Below, one piece after another: positions 31,773-41,470 of a DNA stretch of 45,711 nt (positions are counted from its first letter, which is position 1; every line of letters starts with the position of its first letter). A program made the position numbers and the translations under genes. Source of the DNA: an uncultured Desulfovibrio sp. (GTDB lineage Bacteria; Desulfobacterota; Desulfovibrionia; Desulfovibrionales; Desulfovibrionaceae); contig CALVHG010000015.1 of assembly GCA_944327285.1 (NCBI GenBank), forward strand, positions 1-45,711. Direction: 5' to 3'. Below the pieces are notes generated by a model. It did not search any database and had not been told where the DNA came from. It saw nothing but the letters and a program-made list of their open reading frames with translations.

Positions 31773-31946
31773 GAAAACCTCCGGGGAAATTGAAGGATGA
31801 CGGCTTTGCCGTCCGCTTCCTTTTCCCCCAATATCCGTTTTCGGTCAACCGGCGTCAGATACAATTTTGCCCGGAATGGGAACCTGTTGCGGATTCCCGG
31901 TCCGGGCGGAAATAGGCATGAAAGGGCCTTACTTATCTGTAAATAA

Positions 31947-32012
31947 TGCGCGGGTTTTGGGGAAGGAGAGGGAGTTTGAGGGGGAAACTACGGGGAAACG
32001 CCTTTCCTCCCC
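31947..32012 (+). repeat. Repeat B copy 8 (partial)
   Basis: GCGGGTTTTGGGGAAGG...GAGGGGGAAACTACGGGGAAACGCC start as at 10497, then the loop insert is missing and the sequence ends TTTCCTCCCCCTCAAA. Confidence 0.82.
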
Positions 32013-32018
32013 CTCAAA

Positions 32019-32062
32019 AAAGTTCAGTTTGAAGTGCAATGCGCTTCAGGCTGAAAATGCTC
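32019..32062 (+). repeat. Repeat A copy 13 (right end only)
   Basis: The last hairpin reads GTTTGAAGTGCAATGCGCTTC: the usual A:T pair next to GAA/TTC is G:C here on both arms. It ends GCTCT. The stop codon of the nuclease gene is 10 nt away. Confidence 0.8.
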
Positions 32063-32072
32063 TCAAAAGCCC

Positions 32073-32756
32073 CTAGGCATCCGGCCAGAGGGAGCTGCCC
32101 TTCTGCGTGCGCGCAGGGGAATACCCGGCCATGAAGGCATCCATGAGATTGCCGAAGAAGACGCGGTTACGGGGCTTGATTTTCTGGCTTTCGGCGCTGT
32201 CCGAAGGGAAGAAGCGACGCGAATTCCGGTTGCCGACGTAGGTTTCCTGCGCCTGCGGCAGCGAAAGGATATGGGCCCACATACCGCGGCGTTCGGTGAT
32301 GGCCTGACTCTGGATGTTCTGAAGGCGCTGCATGAGCGCTGTGTCGAGCCCGGCGTGATAGTAGAAAAAGGCCGCGCCCTGGGCCAGCATGGCTTCGTTG
32401 ACCGATTCTCCGCTGGGCAGGAAGACTTCGGCAACAAGGCGTCCGTAGCGATCCTTGGCTTCCTTGCCCGCGGCCCGCAGACGCACTTTCTGTCCGCGCG
32501 TCATGGCCCCCAGAATCGCCGCGGCTTCCCTGGCATAGTACTGAGGTTTATGATTCCGCTTGTTGAGCTCCGGCGTATCAATGCCCGCCAGCCGCACGAC
32601 ACGGCGGTCGCTCAGCTTGAAGGTATCGCCGTCAAAACAGGAGGCAACCGTACCTTCCGGATTACCGGGCAGAGCCTCGTCGGCCTGCGCCGGCGCTATA
32701 AAAAGCGCCAGCAGCAGGAGAAGAGTACAGAGAAGGAACGAGCGACGGGCTGACAT
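32073..32756 (-). CDS. Exported staphylococcal-nuclease-like (thermonuclease family) protein
   Basis: A 227-aa protein with a signal peptide (SFLLCTLLLLLALFIAPAQA). The SNase-like domain lies at about 35-165: FDGDTFKL and RLAGIDTPE hold the calcium-binding and catalytic acid/arginine region, and KDRYGRLVAEVF holds the second catalytic Arg. It would cut nucleic acid outside the cytoplasm or in the periplasm. The start is 3 nt from the rpoD stop, so it is the last gene of the rpoD transcript, with only a weak ribosome-binding site. Confidence 0.88.
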   Translation of the reverse strand: MSARRSFLLCTLLLLLALFIAPAQADEALPGNPEGTVASCFDGDTFKLSDRRVVRLAGIDTPELNKRNHKPQYYAREAAAILGAMTRGQKVRLRAAGKEAKDRYGRLVAEVFLPSGESVNEAMLAQGAAFFYYHAGLDTALMQRLQNIQSQAITERRGMWAHILSLPQAQETYVGNRNSRRFFPSDSAESQKIKPRNRVFFGNLMDAFMAGYSPARTQKGSSLWPDA

Positions 32757-32759
32757 GGC

Positions 32760-34529
32760 TTAGTTCTCGTAATAGGAACGCAGCGACTGACTGCGCACGG
32801 GATGACGAAGCTTGCGCAGAGCCTTGGCCTCGATCTGACGGATGCGCTCGCGCGTGACGTTGAAGAGCTTGCCCACCTCTTCGAGCGTGTGGTCGCTCTT
32901 TTCCGCAATGCCGAAACGCTTGCGCAGCACCTGCTCTTCGCGGGGGGTGAGATCGGCCAGCACGGCGGCGAGCTGTTCGGACAGCTTGGTATTAATGACC
33001 TCTTCCGCGGGAGCCACGGCCTTCTTGTCCTCAATGAAATCGCCGAGGCTGGAGTCTTCCTCGTCGCCGATGGGCGTTTCAAGAGAAATAGGTTCCTTGG
33101 CGATTTTGAGCACCTTCTTGACCTTTTCCACGGGGTATTCCATACGGTCCGCGATTTCTTCGGGCGTGGGGTCGCGTCCCAGTTCCTGAACGAGGTAGCG
33201 GGAGGTGCGGATCAGCTTGTTGATGGTTTCGATCATATGCACCGGAATACGGATGGTGCGGGCCTGATCCGCGATGGCGCGGGTAATGGCCTGACGAATC
33301 CACCAGGTGGCGTAGGTGGAGAACTTGTAGCCGCGCTGATATTCAAACTTGTCCACGGCCTTCATGAGGCCGATGTTGCCTTCCTGAATGAGATCGAGGA
33401 ACTGGAGCCCGCGGTTGGTGTACTTCTTGGCGATGGACACCACGAGGCGCAGGTTGGAGCGGATCAGTTCCTGCTTGGCGCGCATGGCGGCGTTGTTGCC
33501 GCGCTTGATGCGCCAGAGGACCTCTTCAAGGTCGTTGACGTTGTGGCAGCACTTTTCCTGCAGGCGCTTGAGGATTTCGATCTTGCCGATGATCATTTCC
33601 TTGAAGGAAAAGAGCTCGTCCACGCTGAGCTTGAGATCGCGGGCGGCATCGTGGGGATTGATTTCCCGCTTTTCCAGACCGTCAAACATGGCCTGAATTT
33701 CCGCCTGGCTGCGGCCTGTGGAAAGGATGTAGGCCGAGAGATCCCGCTGGCAGTTGTGCATCTGACGCACATAGTCCTCGACCGTTTCGATGATGCGGTC
33801 GATGAGGGTTTTTTCCAGCTTGATGTCGCGCAGGCGGGTGACGATCTCTTCCTTGTAGCTGATGATTTCCTTCTGGATGGGCGTCACGCGGCGTTCGAGC
33901 GTGTTGCAGTCGTCGAGCTTCTTGTAAATCTTGCGCTTCTTCTTGTAGATCTGCTTGATCTCGTCCAGCAGCATGATAACGCGGCTGCGCTGATTGAGCT
34001 CGTCTTCGCTGGGATCGTCTTCTTCTATGGTCTTGACGACGTCCTTGAGCTTGATGCGGTTCAGCCGCAGATCCTCGCCGACGTTGATGAGCTCCTCGAC
34101 GGCCACGGGCACTTCCACAAGAGCATAAAGCACGTCCTGTTCGCCCATTTCGATCTTTTTGGCAATGACCACTTCGCCGTCGCGATCCAGCAGCGGCACG
34201 GCCCCCATTTCCCGCAGATACATGCGCACGGGATCGGTGCTGCGGGAGGAGTAGTCGGCGGATTCCTCGTCTTCGGCAAGATCCAGGGAACTGTCCACGG
34301 CGTCATCGTCCGGTTCGGCGGGCGCTGTGGAAATTTTCTTGCCGTCCTTTTCGGAATCAACGATGACGATTTCCAGCTGCTCGAAAATGCCGATGATTTC
34401 CTCGAACTGCTCCGGCGTGCTCATTTCCACGGGCAGGGCCTTGTTGACCTCGTCAAAGGTCAAAAAGCCCGTTCCCTTGCCCTTGGCGATGAGGGATTGG
34501 ATTTGCTGGACATCTTTAATGTTGCTCAT
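32760..34529 (-). CDS. rpoD: Primary RNA polymerase sigma factor
   Basis: A 589-aa housekeeping sigma factor. Region 1.1 is at the N-terminus ([19 protein letters not shown]) and region 1.2 has [11 protein letters not shown]; a non-conserved insert follows. Regions 2.1-2.4 have [20 protein letters not shown] and [20 protein letters not shown], region 3 follows, and region 4.2 has [20 protein letters not shown]. The ATG at 34529 has GGAG upstream and overlaps the dnaG end by 14 nt, so it is translationally coupled to primase, as in the classical rpsU-dnaG-rpoD arrangement. Confidence 0.97.
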   Translation of the reverse strand: MSNIKDVQQIQSLIAKGKGTGFLTFDEVNKALPVEMSTPEQFEEIIGIFEQLEIVIVDSEKDGKKISTAPAEPDDDAVDSSLDLAEDEESADYSSRSTDPVRMYLREMGAVPLLDRDGEVVIAKKIEMGEQDVLYALVEVPVAVEELINVGEDLRLNRIKLKDVVKTIEEDDPSEDELNQRSRVIMLLDEIKQIYKKKRKIYKKLDDCNTLERRVTPIQKEIISYKEEIVTRLRDIKLEKTLIDRIIETVEDYVRQMHNCQRDLSAYILSTGRSQAEIQAMFDGLEKREINPHDAARDLKLSVDELFSFKEMIIGKIEILKRLQEKCCHNVNDLEEVLWRIKRGNNAAMRAKQELIRSNLRLVVSIAKKYTNRGLQFLDLIQEGNIGLMKAVDKFEYQRGYKFSTYATWWIRQAITRAIADQARTIRIPVHMIETINKLIRTSRYLVQELGRDPTPEEIADRMEYPVEKVKKVLKIAKEPISLETPIGDEEDSSLGDFIEDKKAVAPAEEVINTKLSEQLAAVLADLTPREEQVLRKRFGIAEKSDHTLEEVGKLFNVTRERIRQIEAKALRKLRHPVRSQSLRSYYEN

Positions 34530-36252
34530 GGACTTTCTCCAAGGTTTCCTGCAGGGCGCGGAGGTATTCCACATCCGCGTCGGGATCGCCCGCGTTCTGG
34601 CGCAGGGCTGCCGCAAGAGATAACTTCTGTGCAGAAGCGTAATAGGCGTCGAGATCGTCGCGCAGCGCTTCCAGTTCTTTGTTGCCGTCATCGCGGGGGG
34701 CGGCTTCCGCTCCCCGACAGAAAGACCAGAAATTCTTTTCCCGTTCGTCCAGATGGTAGGCGGCTGTTTCCGGCCCCCATTCCTCCAGTTTGTCCCAGAG
34801 GCGGCGGGCAATTTCGGACTGAAGGGCCAGATCCGCGCCCATATCGCGCAAGTCGTCCAGACGTTCGGGGTAGCGCACGGCATACATCATGATCTGCCGG
34901 TCCCGCATGTTTTGCCGGGCTCTGCCGCTTGGCCGCTGCGGCGTCCCGCCGTTGCGGGGTGCGCCCGTGTCGCGCCGCTGGGCCGCGCCCTGCCTCAAAT
35001 CGCTTTCCGAAAGCTGCAGCTGCGTTGCCAGCCGGGAGGCATAGGGGCTGACCAGTTCGGGCACTTCCACCTGGCTGAGGAAATTGCGCGCCCATTCCAC
35101 GGTTTCGCGCGGCGCCAGCGCGCGCAGCACATCCACGCAGAAGCGCAGCCCGTCCGGCGCGTGGGCCAGCAGCGTCTCGAAAGCCTCCGGCCCCTGCGTG
35201 CGCAGCAGGCTGTCGATATCTTCGCCGTCGGGCATGAGCACCACGGTGCAGGCGAGTCCGCGTGTCAGCAGCATTTCGCAGGAGCGAAGCGCCGCCTTGC
35301 GCCCGGCGCGGTCACCGTCAAAGAGCAGCGTCACGCGGGAGGTGAAACCAGACAGACGCTTGATTTGATCCGGCGTGAGCGCCGTGCCCAGCACGCCTAC
35401 GGCATTGTCGTAGCCGTACTGATGCAGCGTAAGCACGTCCATATATCCTTCGGTCAAAAGCGCCTGTCCTTTAGTGGTAATACCTCTGCGGGATTGCGCA
35501 AGACCATAAAGATGTTCGCCCTTCTTGTAGAGGGGCGTGTCCGCACTGTTGATATACTTGGCCTCTTCCTCGTCGGCGATAATGCGCCCGCCAAAGGCGA
35601 TAATTTGATTGGACAGGCTCTTGATGGGGAAGATCAGACGGCCGCGAAAACGATCGTAGGCGCGTCGGCTGCGTTCGGAGATGCCGAGCAGACCGGCTTC
35701 CGCCGCCATGCGCGCGTCAAAACCGGCCCGATGCAGAGCTGTGGCCAGCGATTGCCAGTCGCGGCGGGCCCAGCCGAGGCCGAAGCGCTGCACAATTTCG
35801 TCGCTCAGGCCGCGTTTCTGGATATAGGCGCGGCATTCCTCGCCTTCCGGGCTGTCGAGCGCCGCGGCAAAATGGGCGGCGGCCAGCTCGTACATCTTGA
35901 TCATCTGGCGGCGTCCGGAGCGTTCGCGCTGCTCCTGCTCGCGCCGTTTCGGGTCCGCGGGTCCGCGATCCAGAGAGACGCCCGCCTCAGCTGCAAGCTG
36001 TTCCAGCGTATCCCGGAAATCCAGCCCGTTGATACGGCCGTAAAAATCGAAGATATCGCCCGAAGCATGGCAGCCGAAACAATAGAACAGCCCCTGTTCC
36101 TCATTGACGGAAAAGGAAGGCTTGGTTTCCTGATGGAAAGGGCAGGGAGCGACCCAGCGCGGGCCATTGCGTTTTAAATCGACATAACGGCGCGCAATGT
36201 CCACAATATTGAGGCGCTCCTTGATGGCTCGTATGGCGTCTCTGCTCTGCAT
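34516..36252 (-). CDS. dnaG: DNA primase
   Basis: DnaG makes RNA primers at the replication fork. The 578-aa protein has the CHC2 zinc ribbon (C37, H40, C58, C61), the catalytic TOPRIM region with [13 protein letters not shown] and [15 protein letters not shown], and a C-terminal helicase-interaction part. The ATG at 36252 has a poor Shine-Dalgarno, consistent with a low-level protein. A repeat A copy lies 18 nt upstream, between mutS2 and this gene. Confidence 0.97.
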   Translation of the reverse strand: MQSRDAIRAIKERLNIVDIARRYVDLKRNGPRWVAPCPFHQETKPSFSVNEEQGLFYCFGCHASGDIFDFYGRINGLDFRDTLEQLAAEAGVSLDRGPADPKRREQEQRERSGRRQMIKMYELAAAHFAAALDSPEGEECRAYIQKRGLSDEIVQRFGLGWARRDWQSLATALHRAGFDARMAAEAGLLGISERSRRAYDRFRGRLIFPIKSLSNQIIAFGGRIIADEEEAKYINSADTPLYKKGEHLYGLAQSRRGITTKGQALLTEGYMDVLTLHQYGYDNAVGVLGTALTPDQIKRLSGFTSRVTLLFDGDRAGRKAALRSCEMLLTRGLACTVVLMPDGEDIDSLLRTQGPEAFETLLAHAPDGLRFCVDVLRALAPRETVEWARNFLSQVEVPELVSPYASRLATQLQLSESDLRQGAAQRRDTGAPRNGGTPQRPSGRARQNMRDRQIMMYAVRYPERLDDLRDMGADLALQSEIARRLWDKLEEWGPETAAYHLDEREKNFWSFCRGAEAAPRDDGNKELEALRDDLDAYYASAQKLSLAAALRQNAGDPDADVEYLRALQETLEKVHEQH

Positions 36253-36270
36253 AGGGCGTGGATGCTGCTA

Positions 36271-36414
36271 GAGCGTTTTAGCTTTGAAAAAGGTAAAACG
36301 CGAGGCGGCGGCACAGCGCCGCCCGGCTCAAAGTGAGCGGAAAAACCGCGTTTTTTCCGCGAAACGACAGGCCGTATGGTTTGAAACGCATAGCGTTTCA
36401 AACTGGAAATGCTC
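36271..36414 (+). repeat. Repeat A copy 14 (full length), between mutS2 and dnaG
   Basis: Full copy in antisense orientation to the operon. The left hairpin is GCGTTTTAGC...GGTAAAACGC, in which the usual C:G pair of GTTTCA/TGAAAC is T:A on both arms. Confidence 0.92.
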
Positions 36415-36540
36415 CGGATGGAAAGGGACACGTTTTTTCATGCGCGGGACAGGGCCTTCCGTCTGTCCGCTGGCCCCTGTCGGGGAACGCCGCTGTGCGA
36501 CGCCGGACACAGCGTCGGCACAGCAGCGTTTTTTCTGTCC

Positions 36541-38970
36541 CTACCGTAATACGACAATAGTCATGCCGTCGCCGCCGCGATCTTCCGGCGCAACGGCAAA
36601 GGATGCGGCCGCGGGAAACGTGCGCAGGAATTCGTGAATCTTGCGTCGCAGCGCTCCTGTGCCGCGTCCGTGCACGATTTCCACCTCGCCGATGCCGGCC
36701 AGCAGGGCCTTGTCGAGGAAGCGTTCCACCTCGGCTTCGGCCTGTTCGGCGCGTTGCCCGCGCAGATCAAGGCGCAACAGCGAACCTTCTCCGGGTGCGG
36801 CGTTCGCCGCCGGGCGGGCGGCTTCGCTGCCGGCGCGCACGGCGGCAAGCACGGGCGACACCGGACCGTCGGCGCGCGGCGCGACGGGAGTCGCCGAAGC
36901 GCCCGCAAGCCGCACGTCCTTCATGGCTGCCCAGAGAGACACGCCGTTCAGATCCACGCGCACGCGGGAGCGGCGTTCATCCACATCGGTCACGACGCCG
37001 CGTTTGTTGAAAGTCAGGTGCAGCACCTGCTGTCCGGGAGCAAAATGCTCAACCTGCGGCAGCACGGAGACTTCTTCGGGGCGCAGTTCCTCGGCCAGCG
37101 AGCCGCGCAGGCGGGAAAGTTCCTTGAGCGCCTGTTTGTGTCCGACTTTGCCCTCGCGCACGGCCTTCATCAGTTCGGCGGCCTGAGCGCGCACCTCGTC
37201 ATGGAGGCGTTGCCGTTCGCGGCGCAGCTTGTCCTTTTCATGCTCCAGCTGCTGTTTGGCGCGGGTCTGCTGGGCGCGCAATTCCTGCACTTCTTCTTCC
37301 CGCTGGGCGGCAAGGGCGTTCAGTCGCGCCAGCAGGGCGGACGTGTCGCCGCCGTCCTGCAGGAGATAATGTTCGGCCCGGCGCAGGATGCTTTCCGGCA
37401 GGCCGTATTCCCGCGCCACGTCAAGCGCCTGGCTTGCGCCCACCTGATCATAGGCCAGCTTGTACAGAGGCTTCTTGCTGGCGGGATCAAAGAGCACGGA
37501 AGCAGCCCGCGCGCTTTCCCTGGTCAGCGCGTAGCTTTTCAGCGAGGGAAAATGCGTGGCGGCCAGCACAAAGGTACGGTTGTCGATGAGTTCGTCCAGC
37601 ACGGCCTGCGCCAACGCCGCCCCCTGCGCCGGATCCGTCCCCGCGCCGAATTCGTCGAGCAGCACAAGACCGCTTTCGCCAAGATGTTTCCATGCCTTGG
37701 CAAGATGCCGGATTTGCGCCGTAAACGTCGAAACGTTGTCGGTCAGACTCTGTTCGTCGCCGATGAAGGCATCCAGACGCGAGAACCACGGCAAATGCGA
37801 ACCGCCGGCAGCGGGCACCGGAAGGGCGCTCATGGTCATGGCGGCAATCAGTCCCAGCGTCTTGAGGCAGACGGTCTTGCCGCCCGCGTTGCCGCCGGTG
37901 ATGATCAGCGCCCGTTCGCCGGGCCGCAGCACAATGTCCAGAGGACGGACGCGGGCCCGGTTCTTCTGTTCGCTTTCGGCGGTTTCGCCGCGCAGCAGCG
38001 GGGCCAGCATGAGCAGGGGATGACGCGCGCCCAGCAGCTGAATGCCTTCCGCCGCGGTCGTGATGGGCACGCAGCGGCCGTCCATGCTTTCGGCAAGGGC
38101 CCGTTTGGCCTGAAGAAGATCCAGCTCCGCCAGCAGGCGCAGGGCCGCGTGCGCGCCGGGCAGCTCGGCCCGCAGCAGATCGGCCAGATAGGCCAGCACC
38201 TTGCGCTCTTCCTCGCGCTCTTCATGCTTGAGTTCCTGGAGGCGGTTGTTGATATCCACCAGGAACATGGGCTCGAAATAGCAGGTTTCGCCCGTCTGCG
38301 ACCAGTCATGGATGATGCCCTGCATGCGGCCCTTGAAATTGGATTTAAGGGGCAGCACATAACGGTCTGAGGACAAGGTCATGAACTCGTCCTGCAGGTA
38401 GTGCAGCATGTTATACTGCACGGCATAATCTTTGACCTTGCGCATGCAGCTCTGATGCAGGCGGCGCAGTTCCACGCGCACCTGATAGAGCTCCGGGGAG
38501 CTTTCGTCCTTGAGCAGGGCGTCGTCGGAGATGCAGCGATTCAGAGCCGCCGTCAGCTGCACGGGCAGAGGTTCGGCGTTTGCCAGCGCCAGCAGACGCG
38601 GCCATTGCCGTTCCGCTTCGGGAATGGCGATGGACTGGCGGGCGGCCTGCGCCTGGCGCAGCATTTCCCGCAGCGCCCAGAAGGCCTCGGCATCGGGCTG
38701 CGCGCTCGCGCCGCGCCGCTCTTCCATGACGCGCAGCAGACCGCTGACATCGGGGAAGGCGGCAAGGCGGAAACCGCCTTCGGCAAGGGGGCGTTCCAGC
38801 CAGACAGCCGCCTCCTCATAGAGGCGGGCGGCTTCGGAAGCTGTGTCGGCATCGGGCAGGGGGGCGAGATGCCGGGCGCGTTCGCGTCCGGCGGCAGTGC
38901 GGCATAATTCGGCCAGCCAGGCCGTAATTTCGCCGAATTCCAGCGCATGGAGAGTGCGGGCGTGTATCAT
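36541..38970 (-). CDS. mutS2: Endonuclease MutS2
   Basis: An 809-aa MutS2. The core/clamp region has YNMLHYLQDEFMTLSSDRYV, and the ATPase has Walker A TGGNAGGKTV and Walker B LVLLDEFGAGTDP. A long coiled coil follows (about 560-650), and there is a C-terminal Smr nuclease domain with LDLRGQRAEQAE and VHGRGTGALRRKI. MutS2 suppresses recombination or rescues collided ribosomes, depending on the species; which applies here is unknown. It starts 19 nt after yqeY with a weak ribosome-binding site. A GC-rich inverted repeat (36494-36534) lies just past its stop. Confidence 0.95.
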   Translation of the reverse strand: MIHARTLHALEFGEITAWLAELCRTAAGRERARHLAPLPDADTASEAARLYEEAAVWLERPLAEGGFRLAAFPDVSGLLRVMEERRGASAQPDAEAFWALREMLRQAQAARQSIAIPEAERQWPRLLALANAEPLPVQLTAALNRCISDDALLKDESSPELYQVRVELRRLHQSCMRKVKDYAVQYNMLHYLQDEFMTLSSDRYVLPLKSNFKGRMQGIIHDWSQTGETCYFEPMFLVDINNRLQELKHEEREEERKVLAYLADLLRAELPGAHAALRLLAELDLLQAKRALAESMDGRCVPITTAAEGIQLLGARHPLLMLAPLLRGETAESEQKNRARVRPLDIVLRPGERALIITGGNAGGKTVCLKTLGLIAAMTMSALPVPAAGGSHLPWFSRLDAFIGDEQSLTDNVSTFTAQIRHLAKAWKHLGESGLVLLDEFGAGTDPAQGAALAQAVLDELIDNRTFVLAATHFPSLKSYALTRESARAASVLFDPASKKPLYKLAYDQVGASQALDVAREYGLPESILRRAEHYLLQDGGDTSALLARLNALAAQREEEVQELRAQQTRAKQQLEHEKDKLRRERQRLHDEVRAQAAELMKAVREGKVGHKQALKELSRLRGSLAEELRPEEVSVLPQVEHFAPGQQVLHLTFNKRGVVTDVDERRSRVRVDLNGVSLWAAMKDVRLAGASATPVAPRADGPVSPVLAAVRAGSEAARPAANAAPGEGSLLRLDLRGQRAEQAEAEVERFLDKALLAGIGEVEIVHGRGTGALRRKIHEFLRTFPAAASFAVAPEDRGGDGMTIVVLR

Positions 38971-38989
38971 GCGGCAGGCGATGTGAGAA

Positions 38990-39445
38990 TTACTTGGCGA
39001 GGCGCGCCTTCACGGCGGCGGAAAGGACCTTGCCGTCCACGCGGCCCTTGTGGGCGGCCATGACGGCGGAAATGACCTTGCCCATGTCGCGCGGCGAGGC
39101 GGCGCCGGTCTCGGCAATGGCCGCGTCGATGACGGCGGTCAGCTCCTCTTCGCTCAGGGGCTTGGGCAGGTAGCTCTGGAGCACCACCAGTTCGGCGGCT
39201 TCCTTGTCGGCCAGATCGCTTCTGCCGGCGGCGGTGTACTGCTCGATGGAGTCCTGACGCTGCTTGCCTTCCTTGATGATCAGATCCATCATCTCGCCGT
39301 CGTCCAGCGTGCCTCCGGGACGGCAGAGGTCTACAAGTTTGTTTTTGACGGCCGTCTTGAGCAGGCGCAGCACCGTCAGGCGCACGCTGTCCTTGGCTTT
39401 GTAGGCCTGAATGTAGTCCTTTTCGATCTGTTCGAACAGGCTCAT
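38990..39445 (-). CDS. yqeY: GatB/YqeY-domain protein
   Basis: A 151-aa helical protein beginning MSLFEQIEKDYIQAYKAKD, with VLRLLKTAVKNK and LVVLQSYLPKPLSEEEL, the family hallmarks; the domain resembles the tRNA-binding tail of GatB. Function is not defined. It is typically found beside rpsU and dnaG, as here. GGAGAGG lies close to the ATG at 39445, and the repeat A border (39461) abuts this Shine-Dalgarno. Confidence 0.93.
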   Translation of the reverse strand: MSLFEQIEKDYIQAYKAKDSVRLTVLRLLKTAVKNKLVDLCRPGGTLDDGEMMDLIIKEGKQRQDSIEQYTAAGRSDLADKEAAELVVLQSYLPKPLSEEELTAVIDAAIAETGAASPRDMGKVISAVMAAHKGRVDGKVLSAAVKARLAK

Positions 39446-39460
39446 GCTTTCCTCTCCTTT

Positions 39461-39605
39461 AGAGCATTTTCAGTTTGAAGCGCCGCGCGTTTCAAACCAT
39501 ACGGCCTGTCGTTTCGCGGAAAAAACGCGGTTTTTCCGCTCACTTTGGGCCGGGCGGCGTTATGTCGTCGCCTCGCGTTTTACCTTTTCAAAGCTAAAAC
39601 GCTCC
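39461..39605 (-). repeat. Repeat A copy 15 (full length), between rpsU and yqeY
   Basis: Full copy in the sense orientation of the operon. Its left hairpin also has the T:A form (GTTTTA...TAAAAC). It is followed back to back by copy 16, sharing the CAGAGC junction. Confidence 0.9.
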
Positions 39606-39680
39606 AGAGCATTTCACTTCGGGCCGGGGGCGCTGTGCCGCCACCTTGCGTTCTGCCTCTTGCAAAGGAAAAACGTTCTA
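39605..39680 (-). repeat. Repeat A copy 16 (internally deleted)
   Basis: AGAGCATTTCACTTCGGGCC joins the right end directly to the GC hairpin; the other hairpins are lost and the left end is degenerate. Confidence 0.75.
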
Positions 39681-39828
39681 CTGGCGGTCGGGACGGCGGA
39701 GGCCGCAGAAATTCCGCAAAGGACGGGCCCGCGGGCGTTGCGTTGCCGGGGCCGCAGGAGTGACGGAAACCAAGCAGAAAATGCGGGAGACCTGTGGCAG
39801 GGCTCCCGCGAAGAGACGCGTTTTATGC

Positions 39829-39870
39829 AAAAAAGGCGCGATGCCATGCCCATAGGGCCGACAACGCGCC
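39829..39870 (-). terminator. Terminator directly after rpsU
   Basis: The minus strand reads GGCGCG, an inner stem GCCCTATGGGC, then CGCGCC and six T. It lies 7 nt past the rpsU stop and would uncouple abundant rpsU mRNA from yqeY-mutS2-dnaG-rpoD. The space from 39681 to 39828 shows only a CGGGAG/CTCCCG hairpin (39784-39809). Confidence 0.85.
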
Positions 39871-39877
39871 GTCTGCG

Positions 39878-40081
39878 TTACGCAACGTTCATCTTGCGCA
39901 TTTTCTTCATCAGGCGCTTGCGGGCAGCAGCCTTCTTCTTTTTGCGCATCACGCTGGGCTTTTCGTAGTGCTGGCGCTTCTTCATTTCGGAGAGAACGCC
40001 GGCCTTTTCCACCTGCTTCTTGAAGCGGCGGAGCGCGATATCGAAGTTATAGTCGTCTTCGTTCAGGAAAACGCCGGGCAT
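39878..40081 (-). CDS. rpsU: 30S ribosomal protein S21
   Basis: A 67-aa S21, starting [28 protein letters not shown] in the normal way and ending in a basic tail ([21 protein letters not shown]). The start at 40081 is preferred over an ATG 6 nt upstream because it matches the family and places GAGGGGG at a good distance. The protein sits near the anti-Shine-Dalgarno end of 16S rRNA and aids initiation. Confidence 0.96.
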   Translation of the reverse strand: MPGVFLNEDDYNFDIALRRFKKQVEKAGVLSEMKKRQHYEKPSVMRKKKKAAARKRLMKKMRKMNVA

Positions 40082-40106
40082 TGACATCACCCCCTCTGGG
40101 CTGGGC

Positions 40107-40173
40107 TCCGATCCTCTGGATCGGGCTGGCAGGCCGAAGCCTGTCGCAGAATGTCGCCGGTGACGTTGACATT
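40107..40173 (-). promoter_or_regulatory. Structured leader of rpsU
   Basis: On the minus strand three hairpins lie between the probable promoter and rpsU: AATGTC/GACATT (40150-40173), CAGGC-TTCG-GCCTG with a stable UUCG loop (40130-40143), and CCGATCC/GGATCGG (40108-40124), the last about 10 nt from the GAGGGGG. They may mediate autoregulation by S21; this is inference. Confidence 0.5.
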
Positions 40174-40188
40174 CCGAAGCGAGAGATT

Positions 40189-40216
40189 CTTCTAGCGCCG
40201 TCGAAAAAAAATGCAA
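40189..40216 (-). promoter_or_regulatory. Candidate rpsU promoter
   Basis: On the minus strand: TTGCAT (40216-40211), 16-nt spacer including a T7 run, TAGAAG (40194-40189). It is a moderate match to sigma-70 hexamers. Confidence 0.35.
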
Positions 40217-40240
40217 GCAATTTTCTCTGCCCTTCGTAAA

Positions 40241-40627
40241 TTACTGATTCCAGACGTCCATGGTCGGAAACATCCATGAAAGAATGCAGAAAAAAACGTA
40301 GTGCAGGGTCGGCACCATCAGAAAGACCGCTACCGGCAGCATGGCCAGAGGGCCGGGGCGCAGGTGCGGCAAAAAGCGATGGATCAGCGGCGCAAGAGAA
40401 CGGGTAATCAGGGCCGCTGCCGCGGCGTCCACAAAGAGTTTGAGCGACAGACGCACCGAAGAAAAAAAGATGCATGCCGGAAAGAAGAGAGGAAAGAAGA
40501 TCAGGGAAAGCAGCAGGGCGGGGCGTAGCAGAGCCGAATATTCCTGCGTCCAGCGACGGCCGCGTCGGGTGAACAGCAGAAAGACGATCAAAATCAGAGC
40601 TAACAGCAGGACGAGGCGTGCGAGCAT
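40241..40627 (-). CDS. Small membrane protein of unknown function
   Basis: A 128-aa protein with an N-terminal helix LVLLLALILIVFLLF, a basic loop RRGRRW, and further hydrophobic segments at about 33-58 and 92-120, so probably three or four membrane spans. I do not recognise the family. AAAGGA lies 5 nt before the ATG at 40627. It is upstream of rpsU in the same direction with 159 nt between, which contain the rpsU leader. Confidence 0.7.
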   Translation of the reverse strand: MLARLVLLLALILIVFLLFTRRGRRWTQEYSALLRPALLLSLIFFPLFFPACIFFSSVRLSLKLFVDAAAAALITRSLAPLIHRFLPHLRPGPLAMLPVAVFLMVPTLHYVFFCILSWMFPTMDVWNQ

Positions 40628-40772
40628 GGCGTTCCTTTGCAGAAAAGCGGAGAAAACGCAGGGCTTTCTGCTTGCCTTGCGCCTTCGAGATCCTTACCAT
40701 GTCTGCCGACGATCGAAAAGAAGAACCGACAGCTTCTTTTTCGCAGGCTATGCTGTCGAGGAGGCGTTTCGT

Positions 40773-41354
40773 ATGCAGGTCATGAGAGCATTGCTGCTGA
40801 CAATGCTGGTTGTTCTGGCGGGGGGCGCGGCGGCCGAAGCGGCCGAGGAACGGTGGCCGACCTTCAATCTGGCGGATCCGGCGGATGAAAAGGCCATGGA
40901 ACTCCATACGCGTTCCTTTCATACGCACTTTACCGCTGTGGCCGGGGATGCCCTGATTCTTTACGCATCCCGGCGCATGACCATCGTGGAAGTGGTGCGC
41001 CACTGCAATACGGCCTTTGCCAACAAGAAGATTGATTACAGCGGCACCATTTACGATACCTTTACGAATATTTCCAGGGAAGAATTGGAAACCATGCTGC
41101 AAAACGGCAATATTCTCTATTTCTTCCCGGCTTTTCTGGCTGTTAATCAGCACAAGGGCAATGAGCTTATCCGCGAGGGGCTGCTGTCGGAAAAGTCTGT
41201 GTCTGTTCTGTCCGCCGCCCTGCCTCTGTTGAGCGAGCTTGTGCGCAACGGCGAATTGCAGACGGGTATGGCCGCGGAACTGCGCGATTCGCAGACAATC
41301 CCGGACAGCAAAGAAGCCTCGCGTCCCGCGCCTCGCGGCGCCACAGGTCGTTAA
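40773..41354 (+). CDS. Exported hypothetical protein
   Basis: A 193-aa protein with a clear signal peptide (MRALLLTMLVVLAGGAAAEA). The mature part is soluble, with HTHFTAVAGDALILYASRRMTIVEVVRHCNTAF and NGNILYFFPAFLAVNQHKG, and a charged Pro-rich tail. The family is not recognised. GAGGAGG lies 8 nt before the ATG at 40773; the longer upstream frame overlaps the divergent membrane-protein gene and is rejected. Confidence 0.72.
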   Translation: MQVMRALLLTMLVVLAGGAAAEAAEERWPTFNLADPADEKAMELHTRSFHTHFTAVAGDALILYASRRMTIVEVVRHCNTAFANKKIDYSGTIYDTFTNISREELETMLQNGNILYFFPAFLAVNQHKGNELIREGLLSEKSVSVLSAALPLLSELVRNGELQTGMAAELRDSQTIPDSKEASRPAPRGATGR

Positions 41355-41381
41355 GAACGTCTGAATTCATGACGCATTATC

Positions 41382-41430
41382 AAGCAGAAAGCCCTTTTTG
41401 CCGAGAGCAAAAAGGGCTTTCTGCTTTTAT
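41382..41430. terminator. Bidirectional terminator between the exported protein and rsmA
   Basis: A 20-bp perfect stem AAGCAGAAAGCCCTTTTTGC with CGAGA loop is followed by TTTAT on the plus strand. The inner CCCTTTTTGC-CGAGA-GCAAAAAGGG resembles the core of the repeat B hairpins. Confidence 0.9.
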
Positions 41431-41470
41431 TTCCATTGCTGGGGGCGAATCTTCCCGGATGATTCCGGGA

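Noticed and set aside
31773..31900. PreQ1 riboswitch upstream of queC
   Set aside because: No short C-rich loop plus A-rich tail pseudoknot pattern could be identified in the leader.
36494..36534. Terminator of mutS2
   Set aside because: The inverted repeat is strong, but its T run lies on the plus strand, opposite to mutS2 transcription.
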